21,471 nucleotides of DNA, taken from the NCBI GenBank assembly GCA_030916835.1, contig JAUPWA010000025.1, positions 1-21,471 of the forward strand, read 5' to 3'. Both the position numbers and the translations under genes were made by a program. The DNA is from Patescibacteria group bacterium (GTDB lineage: Bacteria > Patescibacteriota > Minisyncoccia > Phycocordibacterales > SBAW01). Positions 12,000 through 20,306 of this stretch are shown one piece after another. A model generated the notes under the pieces. The model was given only the letters and a program-made list of their open reading frames with translations, was not told where the DNA came from and made no database searches. Each line of letters begins with the position of its first letter. Within the stretch, counting starts at the first letter, position 1.

Positions 12000-12067
12000 C
12001 CACGAGGGCTCGAACCTCGGACCATCTCCTTAAGAGGGAGTTGCTCTACCAACTGAGCTATGGGCGG
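11995..12067 (-). tRNA. tRNA-Lys (anticodon CUU)
   Basis: A 73-nt tRNA with the acceptor CCGCCCA/TGGGCGG, the D arm GCTC...GAGC, the anticodon loop CTCTTAA giving CUU, and the T arm CGAGG-TTCGAGC-CCTCG. The discriminator is A and CCA is not encoded. The outermost anticodon-stem pair appears to be an A-A mismatch. The acceptor sequence is unusual for Lys, but the loop is clear. Nine bases of its 5' end recur at 12081-12089. Confidence 0.88.
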
Positions 12068-12076
12068 TTTACCACC

Positions 12077-12089
12077 ACTATATGGGCGG
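12077..12089 (-). promoter_or_regulatory. -10 box of tRNA-Lys and duplicated tRNA 5' end
   Basis: On the - strand TATAGT (12082-12077) lies 9 nt before the tRNA start. TATGGGCGG at 12081-12089 is a direct copy of 12059-12067, the tRNA-Lys 5' end read on the + strand. Confidence 0.5.
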
Positions 12090-12141
12090 GTAAAGATAAA
12101 ATACTACACAACGCCCTGTTTAACAACCGTACTTTTGGAGG

Positions 12142-13653
12142 TTATTTAACCACACGTTCGAACGCTTCGAGGTGGTCGCCAGGAGCGGCGTCGGCTGAGA
12201 GTTTGAGCATAGCACCAAACTCAGTAGTGGCTTCGATTTTTTTGGTGGCGGATTTGCCTATTTGAATACTGAGCATCTCGCCGCGGCCAACCTCTTGCTC
12301 ATTGCGCATTAGTTTTATTTGCATACCCTCGGACAGTGTACCCTCCTCGAGACGGCCCCCGAGTACGATCTTGCCTTGCTGGTTGCTAAATATCTTCAAA
12401 ATTTTTGCCAAACCAACACGCTCATCCATCTCTTGCTGCGGGTGGCGTTTTATGAGCTCAGCACTCAGCCACTGGGTAAGCTCATAGATAATATCGAATG
12501 TTGCTATGGAAACTCCAAGGCGCTCGGCCAAGTCACGCGCTTCGCGCTCTACTTTTACATTAAATCCTGCGATGATGCCCGCGTATACTGAGTTGTTTGA
12601 GGATCCTGCAAGTCGCACGTCGTTTTCGGTTACCGAACCAACGCTCTTTGAGACCACGCGCACCTCTAGGCGCGGATCCTCAGGTATCTTTCGTAACTCA
12701 TGTACCACCGCGTCGCCGGTGCCAGCAAAGTCGGTCTTGATAACAAGAGGGACAATGACGTGTAGGCCCGCCTCCTCTTCGCTCGCGTGAGCCACCGGCT
12801 GTGCAGCTTTTGCTTTTTGCATTTCAGTTCGCGCGAGCGCGACTTCAGCCTCGGCCTCCTTCTTTGTTTCAATAGTGCGCCAGAGTGAGCCAACCTCAGG
12901 TTGTGACGAAAAGCCGACGATGCGTATTGGCTGGCCAGGGCGTGCTTCTTGAATATTCTTACCTAAAAAATTTTCCATGATACGCACCGGGGCGAGTGCT
13001 TCGCCACAAATGACATACTCGCCATTTCGAACGCTCCCATCTTTGACAATGAGGGTTGCGGTGTTGCCGCGGCGCCCGTCGACGTGGGCTTCAATAACGA
13101 GTCCCGAACCTTGTTTTTCTGGGTCTGCATCGAGCCCCTCAAGTTCAGCAGCAAGGAGTATAAGGTCTAGTAGTTCGGGGATCCCTTCGCCACTTTTGCT
13201 CGAGACAGCAACCCACGGCACTTCGCCACCAAGCCCCTCGAGATAAACTCCATTTTCCAACAGCGACATCTTTGTGCGCTCAATGTTTGCACCCGGTTTA
13301 TCAACTTTTGTGAGTGCAACTATATACGGGATGTGTGCCTCACTGATAAGCGAGAGAGCCTCGAGCGTTTGCGGTTTGACACCATCTTCAGCAGACACAA
13401 CAAGGATAGCAACGTCAGCGGCAGTGAGCCCACGTGAGCGCATAGCACGAAACGCCTCGTGTCCTGGTGTATCCAAAAACGTAATGCTACTGCCATTGTG
13501 GGTAGCTTCATAGGCTGAGAGGTGTTGGGTGATACCACCCGCTTCGCCCGCAACAACGTTTGTTTTGCGGATATAGTCTAAGAGCGTCGACTTACCATGG
13601 TCGATATGACCCACGACGGCAACGATGGGAGGGCGAGTGGTGTGTTGTTCCAT
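12142..13653 (-). CDS. infB: Translation initiation factor IF-2, short form
   Basis: This protein has 503 residues, against roughly 700-900 in most bacteria; the N-terminal domain is absent and the G domain begins almost at once. G motifs: GHIDHGKST (residues about 15-23), GGITQHLSAYE, DTPGHEAF, TKVDKP (the usual Asn of NKxD is Thr here) and SSKSGEG. After domain II (SGLVIEAHVDGRRGNTATLI) come a charged helix, domain III (TDFAGTGDAVVHELRKI) and the C-terminal fMet-tRNA-binding barrel (GLAKILKIFSNQQGKIVLGG). It is a GTPase that places initiator tRNA on the 30S subunit. It follows the DUF4446-type gene by 5 nt, so they share a promoter at 14194-14201. tRNA-Lys lies downstream on the same strand. 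Confidence 0.95.
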   Translation of the reverse strand: MEQHTTRPPIVAVVGHIDHGKSTLLDYIRKTNVVAGEAGGITQHLSAYEATHNGSSITFLDTPGHEAFRAMRSRGLTAADVAILVVSAEDGVKPQTLEALSLISEAHIPYIVALTKVDKPGANIERTKMSLLENGVYLEGLGGEVPWVAVSSKSGEGIPELLDLILLAAELEGLDADPEKQGSGLVIEAHVDGRRGNTATLIVKDGSVRNGEYVICGEALAPVRIMENFLGKNIQEARPGQPIRIVGFSSQPEVGSLWRTIETKKEAEAEVALARTEMQKAKAAQPVAHASEEEAGLHVIVPLVIKTDFAGTGDAVVHELRKIPEDPRLEVRVVSKSVGSVTENDVRLAGSSNNSVYAGIIAGFNVKVEREARDLAERLGVSIATFDIIYELTQWLSAELIKRHPQQEMDERVGLAKILKIFSNQQGKIVLGGRLEEGTLSEGMQIKLMRNEQEVGRGEMLSIQIGKSATKKIEATTEFGAMLKLSADAAPGDHLEAFERVVK

Positions 13654-13658
13654 AGTAG

Positions 13659-14186
13659 TTACTGTTCACGGCGAGGGTGTGCACCGAGCTGTGCTTGTGC
13701 CTTGGCGACCGCTTCCTCTTCTTCAGAGCTTAGTGTGAAGGGTGAGACACCTTTCTCAAGAGGTTTTGCGTACACACCGACTCTATCGCGTGAGTAGAGA
13801 GCTGAAAATACCACACCAGAGTGCTTCTCGTCAAGCAGTGCGATTGCAAAACTTTGGTTCCCGCCAGCGCCATTTTGAAATGCGTTAAAGCGCACCACAC
13901 CAACGCCGCGCAGTGAGGAGTGGATGCGGCCCTCGGCGTGTTTGAGGTACTGCTGCAGCTCGCCTCGAAATTGTTGCAGTTCTTTAACGTCGCGGGAGAG
14001 GCGAGAAAGCGTCTCTTCAAGTGAGCCGTGCGCACCGGATGAGATATTTTTTATGCGGCGGTGGTGTACAAAAACAATGGCAAATAATATGAGTGAAAAG
14101 AGGAGCGACCCAAGTGCCAGCAAAGGGCCCGCTGCGGTGAGGAATGAAACAATTCCTGGGGGGATAGAGAGAGATGCGCCGTTCAT
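13659..14186 (-). CDS. DUF4446-type membrane-anchored protein
   Basis: This protein has 175 residues from the ATG at 14186. The open frame extends further upstream, but this start lies 7 nt after a -10 box and directly precedes the membrane helix. It has one N-terminal helix (LLALGSLLFSLILFAIVFV), a basic stop (HHRRIK), a coiled coil (about 55-95: LEETLSRLSRDVKELQQFRG) and a small C-terminal domain with GVGVVRFNAFQNGAGGNQSF, AIALLDEKHSGVVFSALYSR and VYAKPLEKG. These segments match my memory of the DUF4446 family, whose biochemical role is unknown. It heads an operon with infB and is divergent from the cysteine desulfurase. Confidence 0.8.
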   Translation of the reverse strand: MNGASLSIPPGIVSFLTAAGPLLALGSLLFSLILFAIVFVHHRRIKNISSGAHGSLEETLSRLSRDVKELQQFRGELQQYLKHAEGRIHSSLRGVGVVRFNAFQNGAGGNQSFAIALLDEKHSGVVFSALYSRDRVGVYAKPLEKGVSPFTLSSEEEEAVAKAQAQLGAHPRREQ

Positions 14187-14193
14187 GTGGTCA

Positions 14194-14201
14194 AGTATAC
14201 T
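14194..14201. promoter_or_regulatory. Shared palindromic -10 for divergent genes
   Basis: AGTATACT reads TATACT on both strands. On the - strand it is 7 nt from the ATG at 14186, and on the + strand 9 nt from the ATG at 14211. No convincing -35 was found on either side. Both transcripts would be leaderless or nearly so, and the two directions would compete for one box. Confidence 0.6.
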
Positions 14202-14210
14202 GAGATTGTC

Positions 14211-15389
14211 ATGATTTGGAAGCAAAAACGCATATACGCGGATGCGGCAGCGGCAACCCCGCTCTCGCCGCGCGCGCGGCGAGAGCTCATACGACTCCTT
14301 GATCTCTACGGCAACCCCAGCGCGCTCCACGAGGAGGCCCTTATGGCAAAGCGTGCGCTCGAGGAGGCGCGTGAGATGGTTGCAGAGGCTGTTGGTGCGC
14401 ATGCTGATGAAATTGTTTTTACCTCAGGAGGCACCGAGGGAAATGTATTGGCAATAGAGGGTGTGCTGCGCCCACTGTTGAAAAGTGGAGTGGTCCATGC
14501 GATTACTACAAGTATTGAGCACTCCTCAGTACTTGAACCACTGCGTGCGCTGAAAGATGAAGGGTTACAGCTCACCGAGCTCCCGGTTAACTCCGCAGGG
14601 CGCATCTCTACAGATGAGTTGCAAGAGGCGATTACCCCTGAGACTGCGTTTATTTCCATTCAATGTATTAACAGTGAGATAGGTACCGTACAAGCAATAA
14701 AAGATATAGCGAAAGTGATCCGTCAGGCACGCAAAACATTTGGCACCTCTATTGTATTTCACTGCGACGCATCGCAAGCGCCTCTGTGGAAGACTATTCG
14801 CGTCGATTCGCTTGGGGTCGACCTACTAACACTCGATGGGCAAAAGATATTAGGACCTAAGGGCGTAGGAGCGCTGTATGTGCGCCGAGGCACCCTCCTT
14901 GAGGCACTATACAAAGGTGGTGGGCAAGAGCGGGGGTTGCGCAGTGGGACCGAGAACGTGCCTCTGGTGGGTGCGTTCGCTGTGGCGCTGAGTGACGCAC
15001 AAAAAAATGAAGACGCTGCGCACAAACATATAGCAAAAATTCGTAATCTTTTACTTACAGAAATTCTTAAACGTTTGCCTGATGCGGTACTTAATGGTGC
15101 GGTGGGGGATGAGCGAGCGCCAAACAACCTCCACATCTCTATCCCTGGGCTTGATGGTCAGATGGCGGTTATTGCACTTTCTCGAGAGGGAGTTGCAGCC
15201 TCTACCCGCTCTGCGTGCGACACAAACGTCGAGCACCCATCGCACGTTCTTGTGGCACTAGGGTTGAGCCAAGCGCACATGCAATCTGCCATACGCCTCA
15301 CTTTGCTGCCTGGCGCCACCATGCACGACGCAAGGCGCATAGCCAAAGCGCTCGCAGAGGTTGCGCAAAGGTATAGAAATATGGCATAA
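14211..15389 (+). CDS. Cysteine desulfurase (IscS/NifS-like, PLP-dependent)
   Basis: This protein has 392 residues from the ATG at 14211. An ATG at 14187 is in frame but lies upstream of the likely transcription start. Class V aminotransferase fold: YADAAAATPLSP, the PLP-stacking region TSGGTEGNVLAIEG, the His of SIEHSSVLEP, INSEIGTVQ, the PLP-contacting Asp in FHCDASQAPLWK, the Schiff-base Lys in DGQKILGPKGVGALYV, RSGTENVP, and the catalytic Cys in STRSACDTNVEHPSHVL. The residue before the PLP lysine is Gln where His is usual (SHK). It releases sulfur from cysteine as a persulfide for Fe-S clusters or tRNA thiolation. No IscU or tRNA thiolase is in the window. An Fe-S supply would also suit the radical SAM enzyme of the island, but the two are not linked. 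Confidence 0.9.
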   Translation: MIWKQKRIYADAAAATPLSPRARRELIRLLDLYGNPSALHEEALMAKRALEEAREMVAEAVGAHADEIVFTSGGTEGNVLAIEGVLRPLLKSGVVHAITTSIEHSSVLEPLRALKDEGLQLTELPVNSAGRISTDELQEAITPETAFISIQCINSEIGTVQAIKDIAKVIRQARKTFGTSIVFHCDASQAPLWKTIRVDSLGVDLLTLDGQKILGPKGVGALYVRRGTLLEALYKGGGQERGLRSGTENVPLVGAFAVALSDAQKNEDAAHKHIAKIRNLLLTEILKRLPDAVLNGAVGDERAPNNLHISIPGLDGQMAVIALSREGVAASTRSACDTNVEHPSHVLVALGLSQAHMQSAIRLTLLPGATMHDARRIAKALAEVAQRYRNMA

Positions 15390-15390
15390 T
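15361..15390 (+). promoter_or_regulatory. Candidate promoter inside the end of the desulfurase gene
   Basis: TTGCGC (15361-15366), an 18-nt spacer and CATAAT (15385-15390). The -10 lies over the desulfurase stop and the next ATG (15397) is 6 nt further, again a leaderless arrangement. Confidence 0.45.
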
Positions 15391-15396
15391 AGCGTC

Positions 15397-16179
15397 ATGG
15401 ATCTTGAGCAACTCACGAAGCATCAGATCATTCTCCTGACGCTTTTGGTGAGTTTTGTCGCGTCCATAGCCACGGGCATTGTGACGGTATCCCTCATGAA
15501 TCAGGCGCCTCCGTCCGTGACTCGAACTATTAACCAAATTGTTGAACACACCGTCCAAACGGTCACGCCCTCAAATAACGGGCCGGTGACAAACACGGTA
15601 AAAACGGTCGTGGTGAAAGATGAGGACCTTGCCGCGCAGTCAATAGCGAGCCTGCAAAAAGGTATCATCAGAATCACCGCAAAAGGGAGTAATGACCTGA
15701 TTGCTCGCGGCGTCATTATCGAGGCAAGTGGTGTCGCTATTACTGACAAAGCCGCCCTCGAAGATTCTGGAGCCCTCAGTTTTGAAGCGATTTTGCCCGG
15801 AGGCCAGCGAGTACCCGCAACCATAAAGAAGTCTCTCGCAACCACCTCGCCCCTAGCTATCCTCTCGCTTGTGATTGGCACCTCGACTGGTTTTGCAGCG
15901 GTGCCGCTCGCAGAGGTAAGTAAGCTCCAGTTGGGCCAAAGTGTCTTGCGTATTTCAGGAGAAGGTGTTGATGTGGTAGATCAGGGCGTCATCGCCATGC
16001 TACCTTCAGGCCAATCGTCCAAAATTGAAGCGAGTACGGTGTCGAAGATCCCCGGCTCACTTATCGCAACACGTTTTGGAGAGCTCATCGGTATTACTAC
16101 CAGCGACTCTCTTGACTCTGGAGCAGACTTCTATTCAATTGTTAAACTAGGAGAAACCAAACAAGCTGCTACACCGTAA
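15397..16179 (+). CDS. Membrane-anchored trypsin/HtrA-like protein, probably catalytically dead
   Basis: This protein has 260 residues from the ATG at 15397. One N-terminal membrane helix (IILLTLLVSFVASIATGIVTV) is followed by a linker and a beta-rich domain. The spacing of segments matches HtrA-type proteases: a first strand set (KGIIRITAKGSNDLIARGVI), GVAITDKAAL where active enzymes have 'VLTNxHV', and KIPGSLIATRFGELIGI where they have 'GNSGGPLxNxxGxVIGI'. By this alignment His becomes Lys and Ser becomes Ile, so the triad is lost. No PDZ domain follows. A role as a binding or scaffold protein at the membrane is inferred. The homology is remote and judged by eye. Confidence 0.55.
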   Translation: MDLEQLTKHQIILLTLLVSFVASIATGIVTVSLMNQAPPSVTRTINQIVEHTVQTVTPSNNGPVTNTVKTVVVKDEDLAAQSIASLQKGIIRITAKGSNDLIARGVIIEASGVAITDKAALEDSGALSFEAILPGGQRVPATIKKSLATTSPLAILSLVIGTSTGFAAVPLAEVSKLQLGQSVLRISGEGVDVVDQGVIAMLPSGQSSKIEASTVSKIPGSLIATRFGELIGITTSDSLDSGADFYSIVKLGETKQAATP

Positions 16180-16205
16180 TACTTACTAACTAACCACACC
16201 CACTC

Positions 16206-18899
16206 ATGCCTCCATTCAATCATTTCACCACAAAAGCAAAAGAGGCCGTCCGCAAAGCGCACGAGCTTGCGGTAGAGCGCGGCCAAAATCAAGTAAGCCC
16301 CATGCATCTCTTGGCGGCACTCCTGACCCAAGAGGAGAGCCTGGTTACCTCAGTCCTTGATCGGTTGGAGGTAGATTTGGTATTGCTCACTGATACTATT
16401 TTAGAAACACTCGATAGCTCACAGAGTGGCTCGGTACTCTCACCATCCTACCAGCTGTACCTCACGCCAGAGTTGGTGCAGGCGCTTGAGCGCTCAGCAA
16501 AAGTGGCAACCGAGCTCCATGATGAGTTTGTTTCAACGGAGCATCTATTTATCGCGATTCTTGATGTGCCAGGGCTTGCGCGAGAGACACTCTCTCGTTT
16601 TCGCATCACGCGCGAGTCTATCATCCGTGCGCTCTCTGAGTTGCGCTCATCAAAAACCACCACTGCTGGCGAGCAAAAAAAGTTTCGTGCACTTACAAAG
16701 TATACCCGCTCGCTCACCAAGATGGCGCTTGAAAATAAGCTTGACCCGGTCATTGGCCGTGATGAAGAAATCCAGCGCGTTATCCAGATACTCTCGCGCC
16801 GCACAAAGAACAACCCTATCCTCATTGGAGAAGCGGGTGTTGGTAAAACTGCGATAGCCGAGGGTTTGGCTGCGCGCATTGCTATGGGCGACGTGCCCGA
16901 GTCGCTGAAGGACAAGGACCTTGTATCGCTTGACCTCGGTGCACTCATTGCGGGGACAAAATATCGCGGCGAGTTTGAGGAGCGCCTCAAGGCAATCATG
17001 AAAGAGATAGAGCGCTCAGAGGGTAAAGTGCTCCTCTTTGTCGACGAAATTCATACCATCATTGGTGCGGGTGCTGCCGAAGGTGCTATGGACGCGAGCA
17101 ACATGCTCAAGCCTGCACTCGCGCGGGGCGACCTGCACGTTATTGGTGCAACCACGCTGCGCGAGTATCAAAAGCACATTGAGCGAGACCCAGCGTTTCA
17201 ACGTCGCTTCCAGCCGGTGTATGTGCTTGAACCATCAATCGATGACGCTATCTCCATTTTGCGTGGGCTCAAAGAAAAATACGAGCTCTTTCATGGGGTG
17301 CATATCACTGACGACTCACTCATTGCCTCCGTGCAACTCTCAGCGCGCTACATCCCTGACCGCTTCTTGCCTGACAAGGCAATAGATCTTATCGATGAGG
17401 CGTCATCGAGCTTGCGCATCTCACTTGAAAACAAGCCACCAGTTTTGGAAGATGCACACCGAAAAATTATGCGTCTTGAGGTAGAGCGCGAAGCACTTAA
17501 AAAAGAGGCAGCGCTCGAGAGTGACCGTACTGCAAAGGCGCGTACCAAGGTTATTGAAAAAGAAATCGCTGATCTTAAAGAAAAGACAGGTGAGCTTGAG
17601 CTGCGCTGGAAGAACGAAAAGCAGGTGCTGCATGACATAAAAAACATAAAGAAAGAGCTCGAGAGCTTGCGCATGGAAGCAGATAGCGCAGAGGCCAGCG
17701 TCGATTTGTCGCGCGCGGCTGAAATCCGCTATGGCGAAATTCCAAGCTTTGAGCGCGAGCTCGACCAAAAAACCAAGCGTCTCAAAAAACTCCAGCAAAC
17801 ACGCAAGATTTTGAAAGAGGAAATTAACGAGAGCGACATTGCGAGCGTGGTCTCCAAATGGACCGGTATCCCTGTCTCGCGCATGCTTGAAGAAGAGGCG
17901 CAAAAACTCATGCGCATTGAGGAGGTGCTCCAAGGACGCGTTGTTGGTCAGAATGATGCCGTACAGAAAGTTGCCGATGCGGTGAAGCGCTCGCGCGCTG
18001 GTATTGCCGACCCGAACCGACCCATAGCCTCATTTATGTTTTTGGGTCCGACAGGTGTGGGTAAAACTGAGCTCACCAAGGCACTCGCTGAGTTTATGTT
18101 TGATGATGACAAGGCGCTTATCCGCGTGGACATGTCAGAGTACATGGAGAAGCACAGCGTCTCAAAGATTATCGGCGCGCCACCGGGCTATGTTGGCCAC
18201 GAAGAGGGTGGAGCGCTCACCGAGCTGGTGCGCCACCGACCATACTCTGTGCTCCTTTTTGACGAAATTGAAAAGGCACACCCTGAGGTCTTCAACATCC
18301 TTTTGCAGGTGCTCGACAATGGCTATCTTACCGATGCAAAAGGCCGCAAGGTAAACTTCCGCAACACGATCATTATCATGACCTCAAACATCGGTGCGCA
18401 GTATATCGACCGTATGGAGCAACTCGGCTTTGCGGTTGGTGGGCGTGGCGATGGTAAAGACTATGAAGTTGCCAAAGAGCGCGTCATGCAGGCGCTCAAA
18501 GAGCACTTCCGCCCTGAGTTCCTCAACCGTGTGGATGAAATCATCATCTTTAACATCCTCACCACAGATGCAATCAAAGAGATCGTGGGCATACAGGTAA
18601 AAGAGGTGATAGCACGCTTAGCAAACAAAGATATTACGCTCACGCTCACGCCCGCGGTCATGGAGTATCTCGCTAAAGAGGGTTACAACCCGCACTATGG
18701 TGCGCGCCCGCTGCGCCGACTCATTCAAGACAAGATACTTACCAAGGTGGCATCGCTCATGGTCAGCCGTGGTGTGCTCTCGGGTGGCTCGGTGTTGGTA
18801 GATATGAAGAATGGTGAATTCGTGTTCGACGTTCGCAAGGGTGGTGGCACTGGTCGCGGTAAAGTAAAGTCGACTATGAGTGACTTAGTGGTGCAGTAG
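16206..18899 (+). CDS. clpB: ClpB-type AAA+ disaggregase with a ClpC-like LGF loop
   Basis: This protein has 897 residues. The Clp N domain is at about 1-145. AAA-1 has Walker A GEAGVGKT (208-215) and Walker B FVDEIH (DE at 280-281). The middle domain (about 400-540) is a long coiled coil of ClpB length (KPPVLEDAHRKIMRLEVERE onward, RYGEIPSFERELDQK). AAA-2 has GPTGVGKT (614-621), FDEIEKAHPEVFNILLQVLD and RPEFLNR. Most of the protein reads as ClpB, which rescues aggregates with DnaK. After SNIGAQYIDRM, however, there is an insert with Leu740-Gly741-Phe742, the place and form of the ClpP-docking loop of ClpC/ClpA. Databases may call it ClpC. No ribosome site or CIRCE element is seen upstream. 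Its 3' end overlaps the convergent MFS gene by 26 nt. Confidence 0.85.
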   Translation: MPPFNHFTTKAKEAVRKAHELAVERGQNQVSPMHLLAALLTQEESLVTSVLDRLEVDLVLLTDTILETLDSSQSGSVLSPSYQLYLTPELVQALERSAKVATELHDEFVSTEHLFIAILDVPGLARETLSRFRITRESIIRALSELRSSKTTTAGEQKKFRALTKYTRSLTKMALENKLDPVIGRDEEIQRVIQILSRRTKNNPILIGEAGVGKTAIAEGLAARIAMGDVPESLKDKDLVSLDLGALIAGTKYRGEFEERLKAIMKEIERSEGKVLLFVDEIHTIIGAGAAEGAMDASNMLKPALARGDLHVIGATTLREYQKHIERDPAFQRRFQPVYVLEPSIDDAISILRGLKEKYELFHGVHITDDSLIASVQLSARYIPDRFLPDKAIDLIDEASSSLRISLENKPPVLEDAHRKIMRLEVEREALKKEAALESDRTAKARTKVIEKEIADLKEKTGELELRWKNEKQVLHDIKNIKKELESLRMEADSAEASVDLSRAAEIRYGEIPSFERELDQKTKRLKKLQQTRKILKEEINESDIASVVSKWTGIPVSRMLEEEAQKLMRIEEVLQGRVVGQNDAVQKVADAVKRSRAGIADPNRPIASFMFLGPTGVGKTELTKALAEFMFDDDKALIRVDMSEYMEKHSVSKIIGAPPGYVGHEEGGALTELVRHRPYSVLLFDEIEKAHPEVFNILLQVLDNGYLTDAKGRKVNFRNTIIIMTSNIGAQYIDRMEQLGFAVGGRGDGKDYEVAKERVMQALKEHFRPEFLNRVDEIIIFNILTTDAIKEIVGIQVKEVIARLANKDITLTLTPAVMEYLAKEGYNPHYGARPLRRLIQDKILTKVASLMVSRGVLSGGSVLVDMKNGEFVFDVRKGGGTGRGKVKSTMSDLVVQ

Positions 18900-20298
18900 T
18901 CGCAGATGTTTTTGGCTGTAGTAGTGTGCCGCCGAGGATAGCCGCAGTAATGGCAAATAGAGCACCTACTGCAAAGGCAACTTGGTAGCCCGAGAGTAGA
19001 GCACTTGTCTGGGCTGCGCCTGTAGCAAGGAGATCTGCTGTTCGTGCACCCGCTAGCGAAGCGAGCACAGCAAGCCCAAGTGCGCCACCCATCATAAATG
19101 ACGTGTTGACGAGCCCCGATGCGAGCCCAGACTCCTCGGGGCTAACGTCGCTCATGGCGGCAAGCAGTACCGGGTTAAACGCCATGCCTGCGCCAAAACC
19201 GAGGAGTGCCATGCTTGGTAAAAGGTCAAAGAGAAACGAACCATCAAGCGGTGCACGTGCTAGCCAAAGCAATCCAGCTCCAGCCAGCCCCAGGCCTACA
19301 ACCAGTGGTGGCTTGATGCCAAAACGCATGACAATCACTGCGGAGAAGTAGACTGAAAACGCTGCCATGATGAGGTTTGCGGGTAAAAAGGTAAGCCCAA
19401 CTTGGAGCGGTGAGTAGTGCAAAATTTGCTGCAAATATAGAGCAGATATAAAGAACCAGGCAAACATTGCAGCTGCCCACAATACACCCACGACGTTGGC
19501 GGTCCAAATATTGCGCAAACGAAAAAGTCTCAGCGGCATCAGCGGCGCTGGTACGCGTGATTCGATATAGATAAACACCCCTAGTAAAACGCATGCGACG
19601 GCAATAAGGCCGAGTGTTTGCACGGTGAGCCACCCGACGAGGTTTCCATTCACTACGGCGTAGTTGGCGAGTATGAGTGAGAGTGTGATAGTTGCAGCGC
19701 CAAACAAATCAAGATGGCGGTGCTCAAGCTCGGTGCGTGCGCGCGGCAGCAGGTAGAGCGCGAGAAAAAAGACAATGATACCCACGGGCACATTCACTAA
19801 AAAGATCCAGTGCCAACTAAGGGCAGTTAAAAGGCCGCCCAATAGCACACCCACTGAGCCTCCGCCTGCAGCAACGAATCCTAAAAAGCCCATTGCACGC
19901 GTGCGCTCACCTTCTTTGGTAAACAATTGCATCATGAGTGAGAGCGACACTGCCGACACGACAGCACCCCCCAAACCTTGCACAGCACGCGCAACAATAA
20001 GGAACCACTGTTCGGTAGCGAGCCCGCATGCGAGCGACGCAAGCGTGAAGACAGTGAGACCGATGATGAATAGCCTACGATGTCCAAACAGGTCGCCAAG
20101 CCTGCCGCCCAAAAGGAGAAAGCCGCCGAACGTGAGGAGGTAGGCGTTGACTACCCACGCAAGCGACGATTCACTAAACCCAAGATCAGTGCGAATGGAG
20201 GGGAGCGCGACATTCACAATGGTGGTGTCGAGCACGATCATAAGCGTTCCCAAACAGAGCACAAAAAGTGCCCACCACTTTGCGGCGTTATTTTTCAT
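18874..20298 (-). CDS. MFS efflux pump, DHA2 (EmrB/QacA) family
   Basis: This protein has 474 residues from the ATG at 20298, chosen because a -10 box lies 8 nt before it; an in-frame ATG at 20316 would be upstream of that box's start site. About 14 membrane helices are visible. Family motifs: LDTTIVNVALPSI in helix 1, motif A GGRLGDLFGHRRLF between helices 2 and 3, RAVQGLGGA in helix 4, and motif C GGGSVGVLLGGLL in helix 5 followed by WHWIFLVNVPVG. This family exports drugs and other hydrophobic compounds by proton antiport; the substrate is not predictable. There is no TetR-like regulator beside it. The end overlaps clpB tail to tail, and no terminator separates them. Confidence 0.9.
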   Translation of the reverse strand: MKNNAAKWWALFVLCLGTLMIVLDTTIVNVALPSIRTDLGFSESSLAWVVNAYLLTFGGFLLLGGRLGDLFGHRRLFIIGLTVFTLASLACGLATEQWFLIVARAVQGLGGAVVSAVSLSLMMQLFTKEGERTRAMGFLGFVAAGGGSVGVLLGGLLTALSWHWIFLVNVPVGIIVFFLALYLLPRARTELEHRHLDLFGAATITLSLILANYAVVNGNLVGWLTVQTLGLIAVACVLLGVFIYIESRVPAPLMPLRLFRLRNIWTANVVGVLWAAAMFAWFFISALYLQQILHYSPLQVGLTFLPANLIMAAFSVYFSAVIVMRFGIKPPLVVGLGLAGAGLLWLARAPLDGSFLFDLLPSMALLGFGAGMAFNPVLLAAMSDVSPEESGLASGLVNTSFMMGGALGLAVLASLAGARTADLLATGAAQTSALLSGYQVAFAVGALFAITAAILGGTLLQPKTSATTAPLSHS

Positions 20299-20306
20299 AT
20301 ATTTTG

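Noticed and set aside
11731..12003. Open frame on the - strand across tRNA-Leu containing the stretch GLEPSRLASGDFKSP
   Set aside because: It is the translation of tRNA-Leu and its flanks, a common false gene; the tRNA cloverleaf explains it.
14187..14210. ATG at 14187 as desulfurase start
   Set aside because: It lies before the predicted transcription start; the ATG at 14211 directly precedes the conserved fold start (IYADAAAATP).
13659..14402. Longer start for the DUF4446-type protein, upstream of 14186
   Set aside because: The extra N-terminus would overlap the divergent desulfurase and lie upstream of the -10 box; it has no homology-like features.
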